Notes: a model not told the origin generated them from the sequence alone. Shown: positions 16,675 through 24,033, numbered from the stretch's first letter. The stretch is DNA of 64,000 nt from GWF2-38-69 sp965228125 (GCA_965228125.1 OZ245791.1:2790001-2854000); one strand, 5' to 3'. Translations and numbers: made by a program.

Positions 16675-17052
16675 TTTCTATATGATTAACGGAGATATTT
16701 CCATTCAGCCTAGAACCAATGTAGGAAAGATTATTTTTGACTATATTGACAGTCTTAATAAAGATTGCAAATAAACCTTACCGAATACGAAATCATAAAC
16801 TGTACCGCTGAAGTAGATAAAAGAAAAAACGACTTGCTTTATTAAACATAAATTAAGGCATAAAACTAGAAACTTTTTAAATAAGTTATTTATTCTCTGG
16901 TGTTTGTTATGAATTAAAGGATACAGTTTTGTAAGTTGAATTGTTGTCTTATGCGCATATTTAATACAAAATATCTTTTGACTTACAGTCAAAATGTTTT
17001 TTTTAAAAATTCACAATAATTTTATGGGAAAAAGGGTTTCCATATAATTAAT
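16675..17052. other. AT-rich stretch leading into the integron array
   Basis: I see no credible gene here. A short palindrome (TTTTGACTtacAGTCAAAA) lies near 16975-16993. A hairpin (TTATGGGAAA / TTTCCATATAA, about 17022-17046) followed by TTAATG leads into the GTTAGAT core at 17053, so the last 40 to 60 bases may be a decayed attC or attI. No integrase gene is present. Confidence 0.4.
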
Positions 17053-17071
17053 GTTAGATTAAAAAATAATC

Positions 17072-18253
17072 ATGAAGACAACAATATTTAATTCAGAACT
17101 TAATGAATTTTCTAGAAAATTTCTGGTAAAGAATTCTGGATTACCAGTTCCTTCTCATTATGAATTTATTGAAAAAATAAAAGCTCTAAATGCTTCACTT
17201 TTCGAAAATTTTCTACTCTTTGACACTCTTTCTTTTAAAGTTCATGGAGAAAATATCCCTCTTGTAATCTTGTTAAATCTTTTTGGAGTAAGAGGTGTAG
17301 AAGAGCTACTGGAACAAAATGCGCTCGAGTTTATACTATGGGATCAAATGCTTGGCTATGTTGTAGATGATATTGATGGAGTTGAACCTTTAACTCATGG
17401 TCAGTATAATAGCCCTGCTCATTCTGATCCAGAAGAGTCTATCAAGCTTGGCTTTAATTGGATGTCCAAGCAACCTAAAACCTCAAATAAAAAAAACCTT
17501 ATTAGAAAAATTCGTAATGTCTATTCAGTACCAAAGAAAAACCTTTCTGGAAAAGCTGTAGCTTTATCTAGATCAGCTTTTGAAAGTGGCAAACTCAAAA
17601 TATATGGCCTATTCCCTGAAAAATCTGCTTTTATAGATTTAGACTTGGAGAATAGGAAAAAACTGTGTAAGTGTGCAGAGGATATATTGCAATATATTCA
17701 TTTGATAGACAGCAATATGTCATCATATTCAAATTTTGAGTTCTACCAAATATTTAACGACTCAAACAAGAAAATACACCAAGCAATCAATCTACAGAAA
17801 AATTTTATTGAATTATCGAAATTGGAAAATATTCCTGATTTACAGAAAATCTTTCTTAAGATTTCCAAACCATTTGACAGAGTATTAAAGCTTAGAAATA
17901 AAATTTCATCAAAGAAGTTTCGCTCATGGCTTGCAGAATGCAGTAATAATAATGATGGTTTTGAAATAACAAAGGAATATGTTGATGCAATTTTTAACTC
18001 AAAAGGCTTCTTTCAAACCAAAATCGGTAGATTTACGAAAACGATTGCTATATCTGCCATTGGTACAGGGATTGGCGTCTTGGTAGCTGGCCCAGCAGGA
18101 GCAGTTGGTGGTGCAGGAGTAGGAAAATTACTTGAGCCAGCAGCCGATTTTGGACTAGACATGTTAGATGAATTTGTACTATCTGGACTGATAAAAGGAT
18201 GGACACCAAAAATATTCTTTGATGATCTAAGTAAACTAGAAAAATCTAACTAA
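17072..18253 (+). CDS. integron cassette 1: protein of unknown function with glycine-rich helix
   Basis: A 393-residue protein I do not recognise. The first 300 residues are mixed alpha/beta with no known catalytic motif. Near residues 325-355 (KTIAISAIGTGIGVLVAG, then PAGAVGGAGVGK) there is a glycine/alanine-rich hydrophobic segment like a membrane-inserting or glycine-zipper helix, followed by LLEPAADFGLDMLDEFVL. The gene begins 19 bases after the cassette core and ends inside the R'' box of its attC, filling the cassette completely. The glycine-zipper end resembles those of pore-forming defence effectors, but that is speculative. Confidence 0.6.
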   Translation: MKTTIFNSELNEFSRKFLVKNSGLPVPSHYEFIEKIKALNASLFENFLLFDTLSFKVHGENIPLVILLNLFGVRGVEELLEQNALEFILWDQMLGYVVDDIDGVEPLTHGQYNSPAHSDPEESIKLGFNWMSKQPKTSNKKNLIRKIRNVYSVPKKNLSGKAVALSRSAFESGKLKIYGLFPEKSAFIDLDLENRKKLCKCAEDILQYIHLIDSNMSSYSNFEFYQIFNDSNKKIHQAINLQKNFIELSKLENIPDLQKIFLKISKPFDRVLKLRNKISSKKFRSWLAECSNNNDGFEITKEYVDAIFNSKGFFQTKIGRFTKTIAISAIGTGIGVLVAGPAGAVGGAGVGKLLEPAADFGLDMLDEFVLSGLIKGWTPKIFFDDLSKLEKSN

Positions 18254-18314
18254 TAGATGCACTTAATATTTTCTTGCTCCGCTGCGAAAATATAAGTGAT
18301 CATTAATGTTATCA
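18244..18314 (+). other. attC site of cassette 1
   Basis: Layout: R'' ATCTAAC (18244-18250), outer arm CACTTA, inner arm TATTTTC, loop TTGCTCCGCTGC, inner arm GAAAATA, outer arm TAAGTG, then TTAAT and the core GTTATCA (18308-18314). The unpaired bases in the arms are the extrahelical positions that give attC its strand polarity. Confidence 0.85.
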
Positions 18315-18784
18315 TGAACGAAGAAAATATAAAAATTCGAAAAATAACAGAAGACGACCAAGAAAAAATTATACAATTGCTTGATAGTTGTCGCCCTTAT
18401 GTTTTACCACATCATGAATATCTGTATTGGATGTTGGGGCATTATTATAAATCCACCTGTCTTGTCTGTGAAACAGATAAGCAACTAGTAGGCTTTATCA
18501 GTGGTTTACCTTCAATCGATGAAAAAACAATTTTCATTTGGCAGGTTTGTGTTCACCCAGATTACAGAAAATACAAATTGGGCTATAAGATGCTTGATGA
18601 AATTTATAAAAAAATAATTGAACTAAAATTTACTAGTCTGCAATTTACAATTGATACAGAAAATATCCCAAGCTATAAATTATTTGACAGTTTTGCAATA
18701 AAAAATAATTTGTCTATAGCCTCTGTTAGTAAAGAAAAAGTTTGTTCATCAAATGAGATAGTATATAAAATAAATAGAAACTGA
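18314..18784 (+). CDS. integron cassette 2: GNAT acetyltransferase, EctA-like
   Basis: A 156-residue GNAT acetyltransferase. IRKITEDDQEKIIQLLDSC, then HEYLYWMLGHYYKSTCLVCE, LVGFISGLPS and FIWQVCVHPDYRKYKLGYKML match L-2,4-diaminobutyrate acetyltransferase (EctA) in order and spacing. EctA makes N-gamma-acetyl-diaminobutyrate for ectoine, but ectB and ectC are absent, so the substrate here may differ. The ATG lies within the cassette core GTTATCATG with no ribosome binding site, so translation may be leaderless or coupled; a GTG at 18296 would start inside the attC. Confidence 0.75.
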   Translation: MNEENIKIRKITEDDQEKIIQLLDSCRPYVLPHHEYLYWMLGHYYKSTCLVCETDKQLVGFISGLPSIDEKTIFIWQVCVHPDYRKYKLGYKMLDEIYKKIIELKFTSLQFTIDTENIPSYKLFDSFAIKNNLSIASVSKEKVCSSNEIVYKINRN

Positions 18785-18852
18785 TAACTGGCCGCTCCAC
18801 TTAATATTTTTGGGCTCGCTGCCCAAAAACATAAGTAAGTTTAATGTTACAA
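18782..18852 (+). other. attC site of cassette 2
   Basis: R'' TGATAAC (18782-18788) is the exact complement of the cassette's own core GTTATCA. Arms CACTTA and TTTTTGGGC pair with GCCCAAAAA and TAAGT around a short TCGCT loop. The site ends in TTTAAT and the core GTTACAA (18846-18852). It is closely related to the attC of cassette 1. Confidence 0.85.
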
Positions 18853-18865
18853 AGAAAAGAATATC

Positions 18866-19135
18866 ATGAAATCATTATCAGAATTACCAAATTTAGGAAC
18901 AGTTCTTGCAGAAAGTTTAGAAAAAGCAGGAATTAAAAATTATGATGATTTAGTAAATCTTGGAAGCATTAAAGTTTACATCAAATTAAAAGAAATTGAA
19001 CCAGATAGTTGTTACAACCGTTTATATGCCATTGAAGGAGCAATTCAAAATACCAGATGGCATAATATCCCGAAAGAAGAAAGAGAAAACTTAAAAAAAG
19101 AGTACTTAAGAATTTGTGGGGAGAACGATAGATGA
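18866..19135 (+). CDS. integron cassette 3, gene 1: TfoX C-terminal-like helix-hairpin-helix protein
   Basis: An 89-residue protein matching the stand-alone TfoX C-terminal domain: LSELPNLGTVLAESLEKAGI and NYDDLVNLGSIKVYIKLK form the helix-hairpin-helix part, then CYNRLYAIEGAIQNTRWHN. TfoX/Sxy relatives regulate competence genes, but the short cassette forms have no proven function. It overlaps the next gene by four bases (ATGA), so the two are translated together. Confidence 0.75.
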   Translation: MKSLSELPNLGTVLAESLEKAGIKNYDDLVNLGSIKVYIKLKEIEPDSCYNRLYAIEGAIQNTRWHNIPKEERENLKKEYLRICGENDR

Positions 19136-19362
19136 GAATTTCAGTTTGTGGTTTGGCCTGTGAAAAATGCCCAAAAATGCAGAAAGGAAATTGTCCTAAT
19201 GGAGAAACAGGATGTATCCCAAAAAACAATAAATTCTGCAAGATTTGTAAATGTGCATTCGAAAAAGGAATAAGATATTGTTTTGATTGTTCGGAATTTC
19301 CTTGCGAATTTACAAAAGAAGGACCAATCAAATACGAATACTGCAAGTATATAAAAAGTTGA
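19132..19362 (+). CDS. integron cassette 3, gene 2: DUF3795 cysteine-rich protein
   Basis: A 76-residue protein rich in cysteine: CGLACEKCPKMQKGNCPNG, then FCKICKCAFEKGIRYCFDC and FPCEF. The pattern is that of DUF3795, a putative metal-binding (Zn or Fe-S) family. It starts inside the stop of the TfoX-like gene, giving a two-gene cassette. Its role is unknown. Confidence 0.75.
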   Translation: MRISVCGLACEKCPKMQKGNCPNGETGCIPKNNKFCKICKCAFEKGIRYCFDCSEFPCEFTKEGPIKYEYCKYIKS

Positions 19363-19364
19363 AT

Positions 19365-19424
19365 TTGTAGTCAGCTACTCCAGCAAACATGCTAATCGCC
19401 GGCCAGTGAGCTCAAACGTTATGA
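19365..19424 (+). other. attC site of cassette 3
   Basis: A weak R'' (TTGTAGT at 19365; the cassette core predicts TTGTAAC) is followed by an imperfect palindrome (AGCTACTCCAGC against GGCCAGTGAGCT) and the core GTTATGA (19418-19424). The inner part (CCAGCAAACATGCTAATCG) is related to the attC of cassette 5 and differs from the CACTTA type of cassettes 1, 2 and 4. Confidence 0.65.
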
Positions 19425-19447
19425 GAAAATAAAAAGGAAGATATTAC

Positions 19448-19627
19448 ATGAATGTTTTAGTAATTAATGGTTCACCAAAAGGAATAAAATCCAATACTTA
19501 CAGAATACTAAAACCTTTGACCGAAGGTATGAAAAAAGCTGGGGCTAAAGTTAAAATCGTTAACCTTAGCGAATTAAATATTAATTTTTGTAAGGGCTGC
19601 ATGGCGTATTGTATCAACTCTTGTTGA
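19448..19627 (+). pseudogene. cassette 4, 5' part: truncated NADPH-dependent FMN reductase
   Basis: The ATG at 19448 follows AAAGGAAG and opens MNVLVINGSPKG, the flavin phosphate loop of iron-sulfur flavoprotein / FMN reductases, and later FCKGCMAYC, the start of their cysteine motif. The frame stops at 19625 after 59 residues, where family members run to roughly 200. From about 19605 the DNA instead reads as an acetyltransferase tail in another frame, so this is the 5' end of a cassette gene cut by a deletion. Confidence 0.75.
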
Positions 19628-19820
19628 AAGTTCTACTAAATACAATCAAATATACTGCCTTCCTTTTGAACATTTGAATAATTTTTATAGACAATTTGGA
19701 TTTACCAATATTAATAATGAGTTTGAACTACCAAAAGAGATTTATAAGAAATGGCAGTGGTGCAATGATAACTATGAATCAAAAACCTTACTATTGTGTA
19801 AGTATAATAATCGAAATTAA
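19605..19820 (+). pseudogene. cassette 4, 3' part: C-terminal fragment of a GNAT acetyltransferase
   Basis: In a frame different from the flavodoxin fragment this reads RIVSTLVESSTKYNQIYC, then LNNFYRQFGFTNINNEFEL and so on to a TAA at 19818, the usual last third of a GNAT protein (the FYRQFGF motif). It has no start and lacks the acetyl-CoA loop. It runs straight into the attC of cassette 4. Confidence 0.7.
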
Positions 19821-19824
19821 AAAA

Positions 19825-19897
19825 TTGTAACCTGTAGGTACACTTAATCTGGTATTCGCTAACGCTCACACCATATAAGTGACCAAAAATGTTAAAT
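19825..19897 (+). other. attC site of cassette 4
   Basis: R'' TTGTAAC (19825-19831), arms CACTTA and TGGT pairing with ACCA and TAAGTG, loop ATTCGCTAACGCTCAC, then the core GTTAAAT (19891-19897). R'' complements GTTACAA, not the GTTATGA core at the start of this unit, as expected if the 3' end came from another cassette. Confidence 0.75.
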
Positions 19898-19916
19898 AAT
19901 ACTAAAGGCTAATAAT

Positions 19917-20618
19917 ATGAATAAGTTGGAACTTATGATATTTGATATGGCTGGTACTACAATACAAATAACTGACCAAGTGCCAAAAGCTTTTCAAACA
20001 GCTTTTAAACCTTATAATATTGACTTGTCTAATAAGGAAATTCGGCAGGTTCGCGGGTACTCTAAGAAAGAAGCAATTTTACGCATTGTAAAAAATCATC
20101 TAAAAGAAATATCAACTAGCGATCAACAAAAACTCGCTTCTGAAATATATTTAACCTTCAATGATATACTATTGTCCAGCTACCAGCACACAACAATTCA
20201 ACCTATTGAAGGCACAAAAGATGTCTTTCAGTGGCTAAAAAAGAAAAAAGTTAAAATTGCTCTAACCACTGGTTTCAATAGACAAATAGCTGAATTTCTG
20301 GTAGATAAATTACACTGGCATAAAGTTGTGAATTGTATGATCTGTAATGACGATGTCCCGAAAGGCCGTCCAGCACCTTATCTTATATTCAGAGCAATGG
20401 AAAAGACTAACACGTTATCTGTAGATAATACAGCTATTGTGGGCGACACTACCGCAGATTTACAATCGGCAGAGAATGCAGGAGTAAAGTGGTCATTTGG
20501 AGTTACAACAGGCGCATATTCAAAAAATCTATTGAAAAAACAGAACTGTACTGCAATTCTAAACAGTATAAAAAATATTCCTCAGATGTTAAAAAAATTA
20601 AAGATAAATTTCAACTAA
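19917..20618 (+). CDS. integron cassette 5: HAD hydrolase, phosphonatase-like
   Basis: A 233-residue HAD-superfamily hydrolase. Motif I is LMIFDMAGTTI with the nucleophile Asp. ALTTGFN carries motif II, KGRPAPYLIF the lysine of motif III, and VGDTTADLQSAENAGV motif IV. The M-A-G-T-T form of motif I and the helical cap (RQVRGYSKKEAI) are those of phosphonatase-like hydrolases. It is complete and in the same orientation as the other cassette genes. Confidence 0.8.
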   Translation: MNKLELMIFDMAGTTIQITDQVPKAFQTAFKPYNIDLSNKEIRQVRGYSKKEAILRIVKNHLKEISTSDQQKLASEIYLTFNDILLSSYQHTTIQPIEGTKDVFQWLKKKKVKIALTTGFNRQIAEFLVDKLHWHKVVNCMICNDDVPKGRPAPYLIFRAMEKTNTLSVDNTAIVGDTTADLQSAENAGVKWSFGVTTGAYSKNLLKKQNCTAILNSIKNIPQMLKKLKINFN

Positions 20619-20668
20619 AAATTCCAGCGAACGCGCTAATCGTGCACCGCTGAATTTTAATGTTAAAA
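20609..20668 (+). other. attC site of cassette 5
   Basis: R''-like TTTCAAC (20609-20615; the cassette core GTTAAAT predicts ATTTAAC), arms AATTCCAGCG and CGCTGAATTTT around AACGCGCTAATCGTGCAC, then the core GTTAAAA (20662-20668). An isolated TCATAAC at 20676, complementary to the GTTATGA core of cassette 4, follows directly and may be a remnant. Confidence 0.65.
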
Positions 20669-20794
20669 TAGTATCTCATAACAAAAAGAAGAATAGTCTA
20701 TTATTGTCAGGCATAGGCAGAATTAACAAATAAAACTGATACATTATATGCATATTGTATACAGTTATTACTAATAATGAGGCTATTATCTTCC
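20669..20794. other. start of a non-coding gap between the array and IS110
   Basis: From the last attC core to the IS110 transposase gene (20669-21054) there is no credible gene. The gap contains the tRNA-Pro fragment at 20795-20841 and then AT-rich DNA that must hold the right end of the IS110 element, whose exact limit I cannot see. Confidence 0.4.
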
Positions 20795-20841
20795 GACTGG
20801 GGGTCAAAAGGTCGAGAGTTCGAATCTCTCCATCCCGACCA
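20795..20841 (+). repeat. 3' fragment of a tRNA-Pro (GGG) gene, likely att remnant
   Basis: From GACTGGGGGTC (anticodon region, GGG) through a perfect T-arm GAGAGTTCGAATCTCTC to the acceptor strand CATCCCG, discriminator A and CCA, this is the 3' half of tRNA-Pro(GGG). The 5' half of the anticodon stem no longer pairs, and the D-arm and 5' acceptor strand are absent, so it is not functional. It fits an attachment-site duplicate left by an island. Confidence 0.65.
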
Positions 20842-21054
20842 TTTTTTTGCCCGTTTTTAGCCTCATATAACATCAACTTAACAGCAAAACAACACACCTC
20901 CGCTCAACATGCTCAAACCCGCAAAATGTTGTTTTTAGAGCTTTAAATTTCGGTATCTTTACGACATAAATAGGCTTTAAAATTAATTCCAGAAGAAGGG
21001 CTCTACGCCAACAAGATGGTGTGTTGATTGTCAAATGAGTTATTAACATAATTC

Positions 21055-22116
21055 TTAACAATTTCCTACTTCCAGAATTGGTGACACTAAAGAATCGTTA
21101 TAAAGAGATTTTGCTATAATAAGTCTACGCATTACGCAAATCATTTTTCGCATTACAGCCCCTAATGCAGACATCTTAGTTTTACCTTTTGCAACGAGCA
21201 TTACATAGAATCTGGCAAAACCATTATTTCCTCTTGTGGAGCTCATTGCAGTCAAATATAGAGCCTGCCTTAATCTTCCCTGTCCTTCTTTGCACATTCT
21301 AGTTCGACCCTTGACGGAAGTTCCTGACTCATATCTCCTGGGTGATACTCCGGCAAATGCAGCTATTTTCTTGGATGAGGAGAATCTATGAACATCTCCA
21401 AGTTCTCCTATCATGGTAGAAGCTACGATAAAACCTACTCCTGGAATTGAAGTCAATATCTTGACTTGTTCTTTAAGATTAGGGTATTCATTAATATGTT
21501 TTTTAATTGCTGATTCAATTCCTATAATACTTCTTTCCAAATCCCTTATGACTTTTTCCCTTACCTTGATGATAGCTTTTACCTGGCTTGCTTCCTGAGC
21601 CTGTACTTTAGCTGCAGTCAACATGTTTACCATAGCTTTTCTTTGACGGACAAGCTCTTTAACTGTGTCGTATTCTTTACTCTGCTGAACATAAGGAGAA
21701 GGACTCCGTTCAGCTCCGTACATTGCCAGTTTTGCAGCATCCATTTTGTCTGTCTTGTTTCTTATCCTTAGACTCTTTCCGTAAGCGTTAGCGCTTTTAG
21801 GATCCGCTATTACCGGAATGCATTTCGGACACAATTCAAAAAGCCAGGTGGCTAGGATTACAGAGTAAGAACCTGTAGCTTCCATTACAAAACCAAATTC
21901 ATCTTCTTCCTGCAATCTCTTATTTGCCATTTGCTTAACAGCCCAGGCTTTGAATTCTTCAATTCCTTCCTTTGTTCTTTTAAAAGATGCTTTTGGCATT
22001 GAGGAAATATCTTTTATTCTTTCTCCTGTAAGGCAGAAGCTAACATCAAAGGTGGCTTTTGATACATCAGCTCCGAACCAGATCTTAAGATTCTTTTGGT
22101 TAGTTTTTTCATCCAT
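21055..22116 (-). CDS. IS110-family transposase
   Basis: A 353-residue DEDD recombinase. The RuvC-like N-terminal domain has FGADVSKATFDV (Asp17), FVMEATGSY (Glu79) and TDKMDAAKLAMY (Asp123, Asp126). The C-terminal Tnp domain has SIPGVGFIVASTMIGELGD, IAAFAGVSPRRYESGTSVKG with the conserved Ser-Gly, and GQGRLRQALYLTA. The gene is complete. IS110 elements move as circles and are guided by a bridge RNA from their non-coding end; the upstream DNA here has that structure. Confidence 0.95.
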   Translation of the reverse strand: MDEKTNQKNLKIWFGADVSKATFDVSFCLTGERIKDISSMPKASFKRTKEGIEEFKAWAVKQMANKRLQEEDEFGFVMEATGSYSVILATWLFELCPKCIPVIADPKSANAYGKSLRIRNKTDKMDAAKLAMYGAERSPSPYVQQSKEYDTVKELVRQRKAMVNMLTAAKVQAQEASQVKAIIKVREKVIRDLERSIIGIESAIKKHINEYPNLKEQVKILTSIPGVGFIVASTMIGELGDVHRFSSSKKIAAFAGVSPRRYESGTSVKGRTRMCKEGQGRLRQALYLTAMSSTRGNNGFARFYVMLVAKGKTKMSALGAVMRKMICVMRRLIIAKSLYNDSLVSPILEVGNC

Positions 22117-22158
22117 TTTTCTTGTCCTCTTTTGTTACTTGTAGTAATGTTAAAAATT

Positions 22159-22340
22159 GTGTCCGCTAACCATTCTTGCCTTTGAACCGGGTTTCAATAC
22201 CCAAGATGGCTGTCCGGTTTCAGGCGGAACACGGTAGCAGAAGACGGGTTAAATCTTGTTGACGGGATGTTGAATAAACTCCCTTAGTGGGCCACAACTC
22301 CGTCTTCTGCGATTCCTTCCCAAGTGCCCTAGGAAAGAAA
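22159..22340 (-). ncRNA. candidate IS110 bridge RNA
   Basis: Directly upstream of the transposase gene the minus strand folds into three stem-loops in the order known for IS110 bridge RNAs. First is a short 5' hairpin (22339-22332 with 22320-22313, 8 bp). Next is a perfect 11-bp stem GCAGAAGACGG / CCGTCTTCTGC (22310-22300 with 22247-22237) holding a 52-base loop, a candidate target-binding loop. Last is a GTGTTCCGC / GCGGACAC stem (22232-22224 with 22166-22159) holding a 57-base loop, a candidate donor-binding loop. Loop guides were not matched to flanks, because the element ends are unknown. Confidence 0.7.
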
Positions 22341-22480
22341 CCTTACCGGAAAATATATTTATTAACATCATCAACAGCTTCTGTAAAGAAAAAGTTAACA
22401 AAAAGAAATCACTACTAATACTTGATCTCTCTTTTGCCTGTTTATCACAGGCCACTAACTTACAAGTGGGGCAACGTTAA

Positions 22481-22759
22481 TTAAGCGCATAAAGCTCTGA
22501 CTCTCAAACGATAGTTTTCAAAATTTCTGAAACCGAATGCTCTTCTTGATATCATTTCCATCTTCGTATGGAAGCCTTCTGTTATAGAATTAGTCCTTGT
22601 AAACCTCCACATCCTTACTATCTCCACTTTCCATAGATCAAGCGTATTACCGTATGTGGAAGATTTCAAGTGAATCCTCAACTCAGAGATCGTCCTCTTA
22701 AAGTATCTTGAACCTAAAATTATTTCATTTCCATATCTTGTTCTGCATAACGAGACATT
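22481..22759 (-). pseudogene. C-terminal remnant of an ISL3-family transposase
   Basis: An open frame of 93 codons without a proper start; a TAA lies just upstream. It reads FKRTISELRIHLKSSTYGN, then RMWRFTRTNSITEGFHTKME and ISRRAFGFRNFENYRLRVRA, the final part of ISL3 (DDE_Tnp_ISL3) transposases including the catalytic Glu region (SITEGF). The first three quarters of the gene are missing. Forty-three bases of it recur at 14847-14889. Confidence 0.8.
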
Positions 22760-22787
22760 TTATCATCTAACCTTTTTTTGTGTTGCT

Positions 22788-23783
22788 TTACTTACAACAC
22801 TTTTCAATACTACAATGTGGCTGGGGAGATGGCCGTATTTTCTTTTTGGGTTTTTCTTCTTCAATGATGTTCAGATTAGTTGGTTTTTCAATGTTATAGC
22901 CAAGTCCTTTTAGTGTACTGATGAAATCGTTGACAAATAGACTTCCAAGGAATTTTTGAACAGGCTTTCGTTCACAGAAGGTATTAAATGCCTTTTCATT
23001 CAAAGATTTGAAATATTCCACAGTCTCTCTTAATTTGGAAACTTCTTGAGACCTTCTTTTTAATTTAGGTGTTATTTTAAAAGAAAAGTCCTTCATCTTT
23101 TGAACTACTTTCCCGAATTCTTTATTATTTACGATTGACTTAAAATCCATTATTTTGGATTCTTTTAAAATTTTGTTTTTTTCTTGCTCCTCTACAATTC
23201 TCTTGCCCATTTTTTCATGAGCGTCAAGGGAAGCTTTGTATACTTGGTAAATTGATTTATACCCGTGATATATTTCGTCAATTTCTTTTCTGCTGCAATG
23301 GTTAAGAATATGCCTGCATTGGCTGACCTTATACCTATGGATTCCTACGATTTCAGGAGTAATCTCCCTTGAATCACTTGTTGTAATATCCTGTTCTAAG
23401 TTATAAATATTTTGGTTTTCAAAATTTGATTTCATGTCATCTGCTTTTTGGTAAGTTCTATCCACTTGGTTTACCAAATGAAGTATGTCTCCATCTTTAA
23501 GGTTCCTTCGAGCATTTTGGTCATAAATAGCAAATTTCAGTGCCTCGTCTATGCCTTTAAAATCCCTTTCGACTATAGGAACATCTTTAATGCCGAGATT
23601 AATAGCAGCTTGGATTCGAGTATGCCCATCAACTACAATATTTTGACCTTTCCATAGAATAATAGGATGGCTCTGATCAAAACCATTCTCTGACATATCT
23701 TTCTGTATGGCTTCAAGAATTTTTTTCTTGATAAGATGCAGGCTCTTAAAAGGCTCTTCTATTTTTAAGTTCGAAATCTTCAT
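22788..23783 (-). CDS. ParB/RepB-like nuclease-domain protein
   Basis: A 331-residue protein with an N-terminal ParB-like CTPase/nuclease domain: HLIKKKILEAIQKDMSENG, then PIILWKGQNIVVDGHTRIQA and FKGIDEALKFAIYDQNARR. The middle is helical (KYSQCRH-type region, YRGYKSIYQVYKAS) and the rest is lysine-rich coiled-coil-like. No ParA partner is adjacent, so it looks like an orphan from a plasmid or island, perhaps acting as a regulator. The end KCCK is cysteine-bearing. The upstream 332 bases hold only a transposase remnant. Confidence 0.7.
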   Translation of the reverse strand: MKISNLKIEEPFKSLHLIKKKILEAIQKDMSENGFDQSHPIILWKGQNIVVDGHTRIQAAINLGIKDVPIVERDFKGIDEALKFAIYDQNARRNLKDGDILHLVNQVDRTYQKADDMKSNFENQNIYNLEQDITTSDSREITPEIVGIHRYKVSQCRHILNHCSRKEIDEIYHGYKSIYQVYKASLDAHEKMGKRIVEEQEKNKILKESKIMDFKSIVNNKEFGKVVQKMKDFSFKITPKLKRRSQEVSKLRETVEYFKSLNEKAFNTFCERKPVQKFLGSLFVNDFISTLKGLGYNIEKPTNLNIIEEEKPKKKIRPSPQPHCSIEKCCK

Positions 23784-23944
23784 AGCTGTTCCCCGAATAA
23801 TGAGTGGTTCATCTTTGCTATAAAGTATATTCTAACTTAGAACGCACTTAAACAAGGTCTGTTCATAAAAATTATTAAATTTATAAAAGATTTATGCTCA
23901 TTATCTTAGAATCTATGGCTGGAGAGTAGAAGCAAAACCCCCAC

Positions 23945-24033
23945 TCAAAAATCCTTATACAGCCTTGTCAGCTTTTTTCCCAGCCTTGCATCTTCCATGC
24001 TACTTGCTATAAAATTTTTACCGGACACTACTG
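23945..24033 (-). pseudogene. short N-terminal remnant resembling an IS4-type transposase
   Basis: Within the otherwise empty 23784-24115 gap the minus strand reads VVSGKNFIASSMEDARLGKK, then LTRLYKDF and a stop. The pattern of a small acidic/hydrophobic helix followed by LGxKxLTRLxKDF resembles the N-terminus of IS4/Tn5-like transposases. It is only about 29 codons long and has no credible start, so it is a fragment at best. Confidence 0.35.

Larger units (their letters stand above)
17053..20668 (+). mobile_element. integrase-less integron cassette array (CALIN), five cassettes
   Basis: Five short gene units in one orientation are each followed by a 54-73 base imperfect palindrome that ends in a GTTRRRY-like core (GTTATCA 18308, GTTACAA 18846, GTTATGA 19418, GTTAAAT 19891, GTTAAAA 20662), after a first core GTTAGAT at 17053. 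The decisive sign is the R'' box at the start of each attC, which should complement the core at the start of the same cassette. ATCTAAC at 18244 matches GTTAGAT, and TGATAAC at 18782 matches GTTATCA, both exactly. Cassettes 3 and 5 match loosely and cassette 4 is chimeric. No integron integrase is within the window. Confidence 0.85.

Noticed and set aside
16535..16774. A 79-codon plus-strand frame ending INGDISIQPRTNVGKIIF-like
   Set aside because: Most of it is antisense to the gene at 16273-16626 and crosses the perfect hairpin. The end looks protein-like, but is too short to support.
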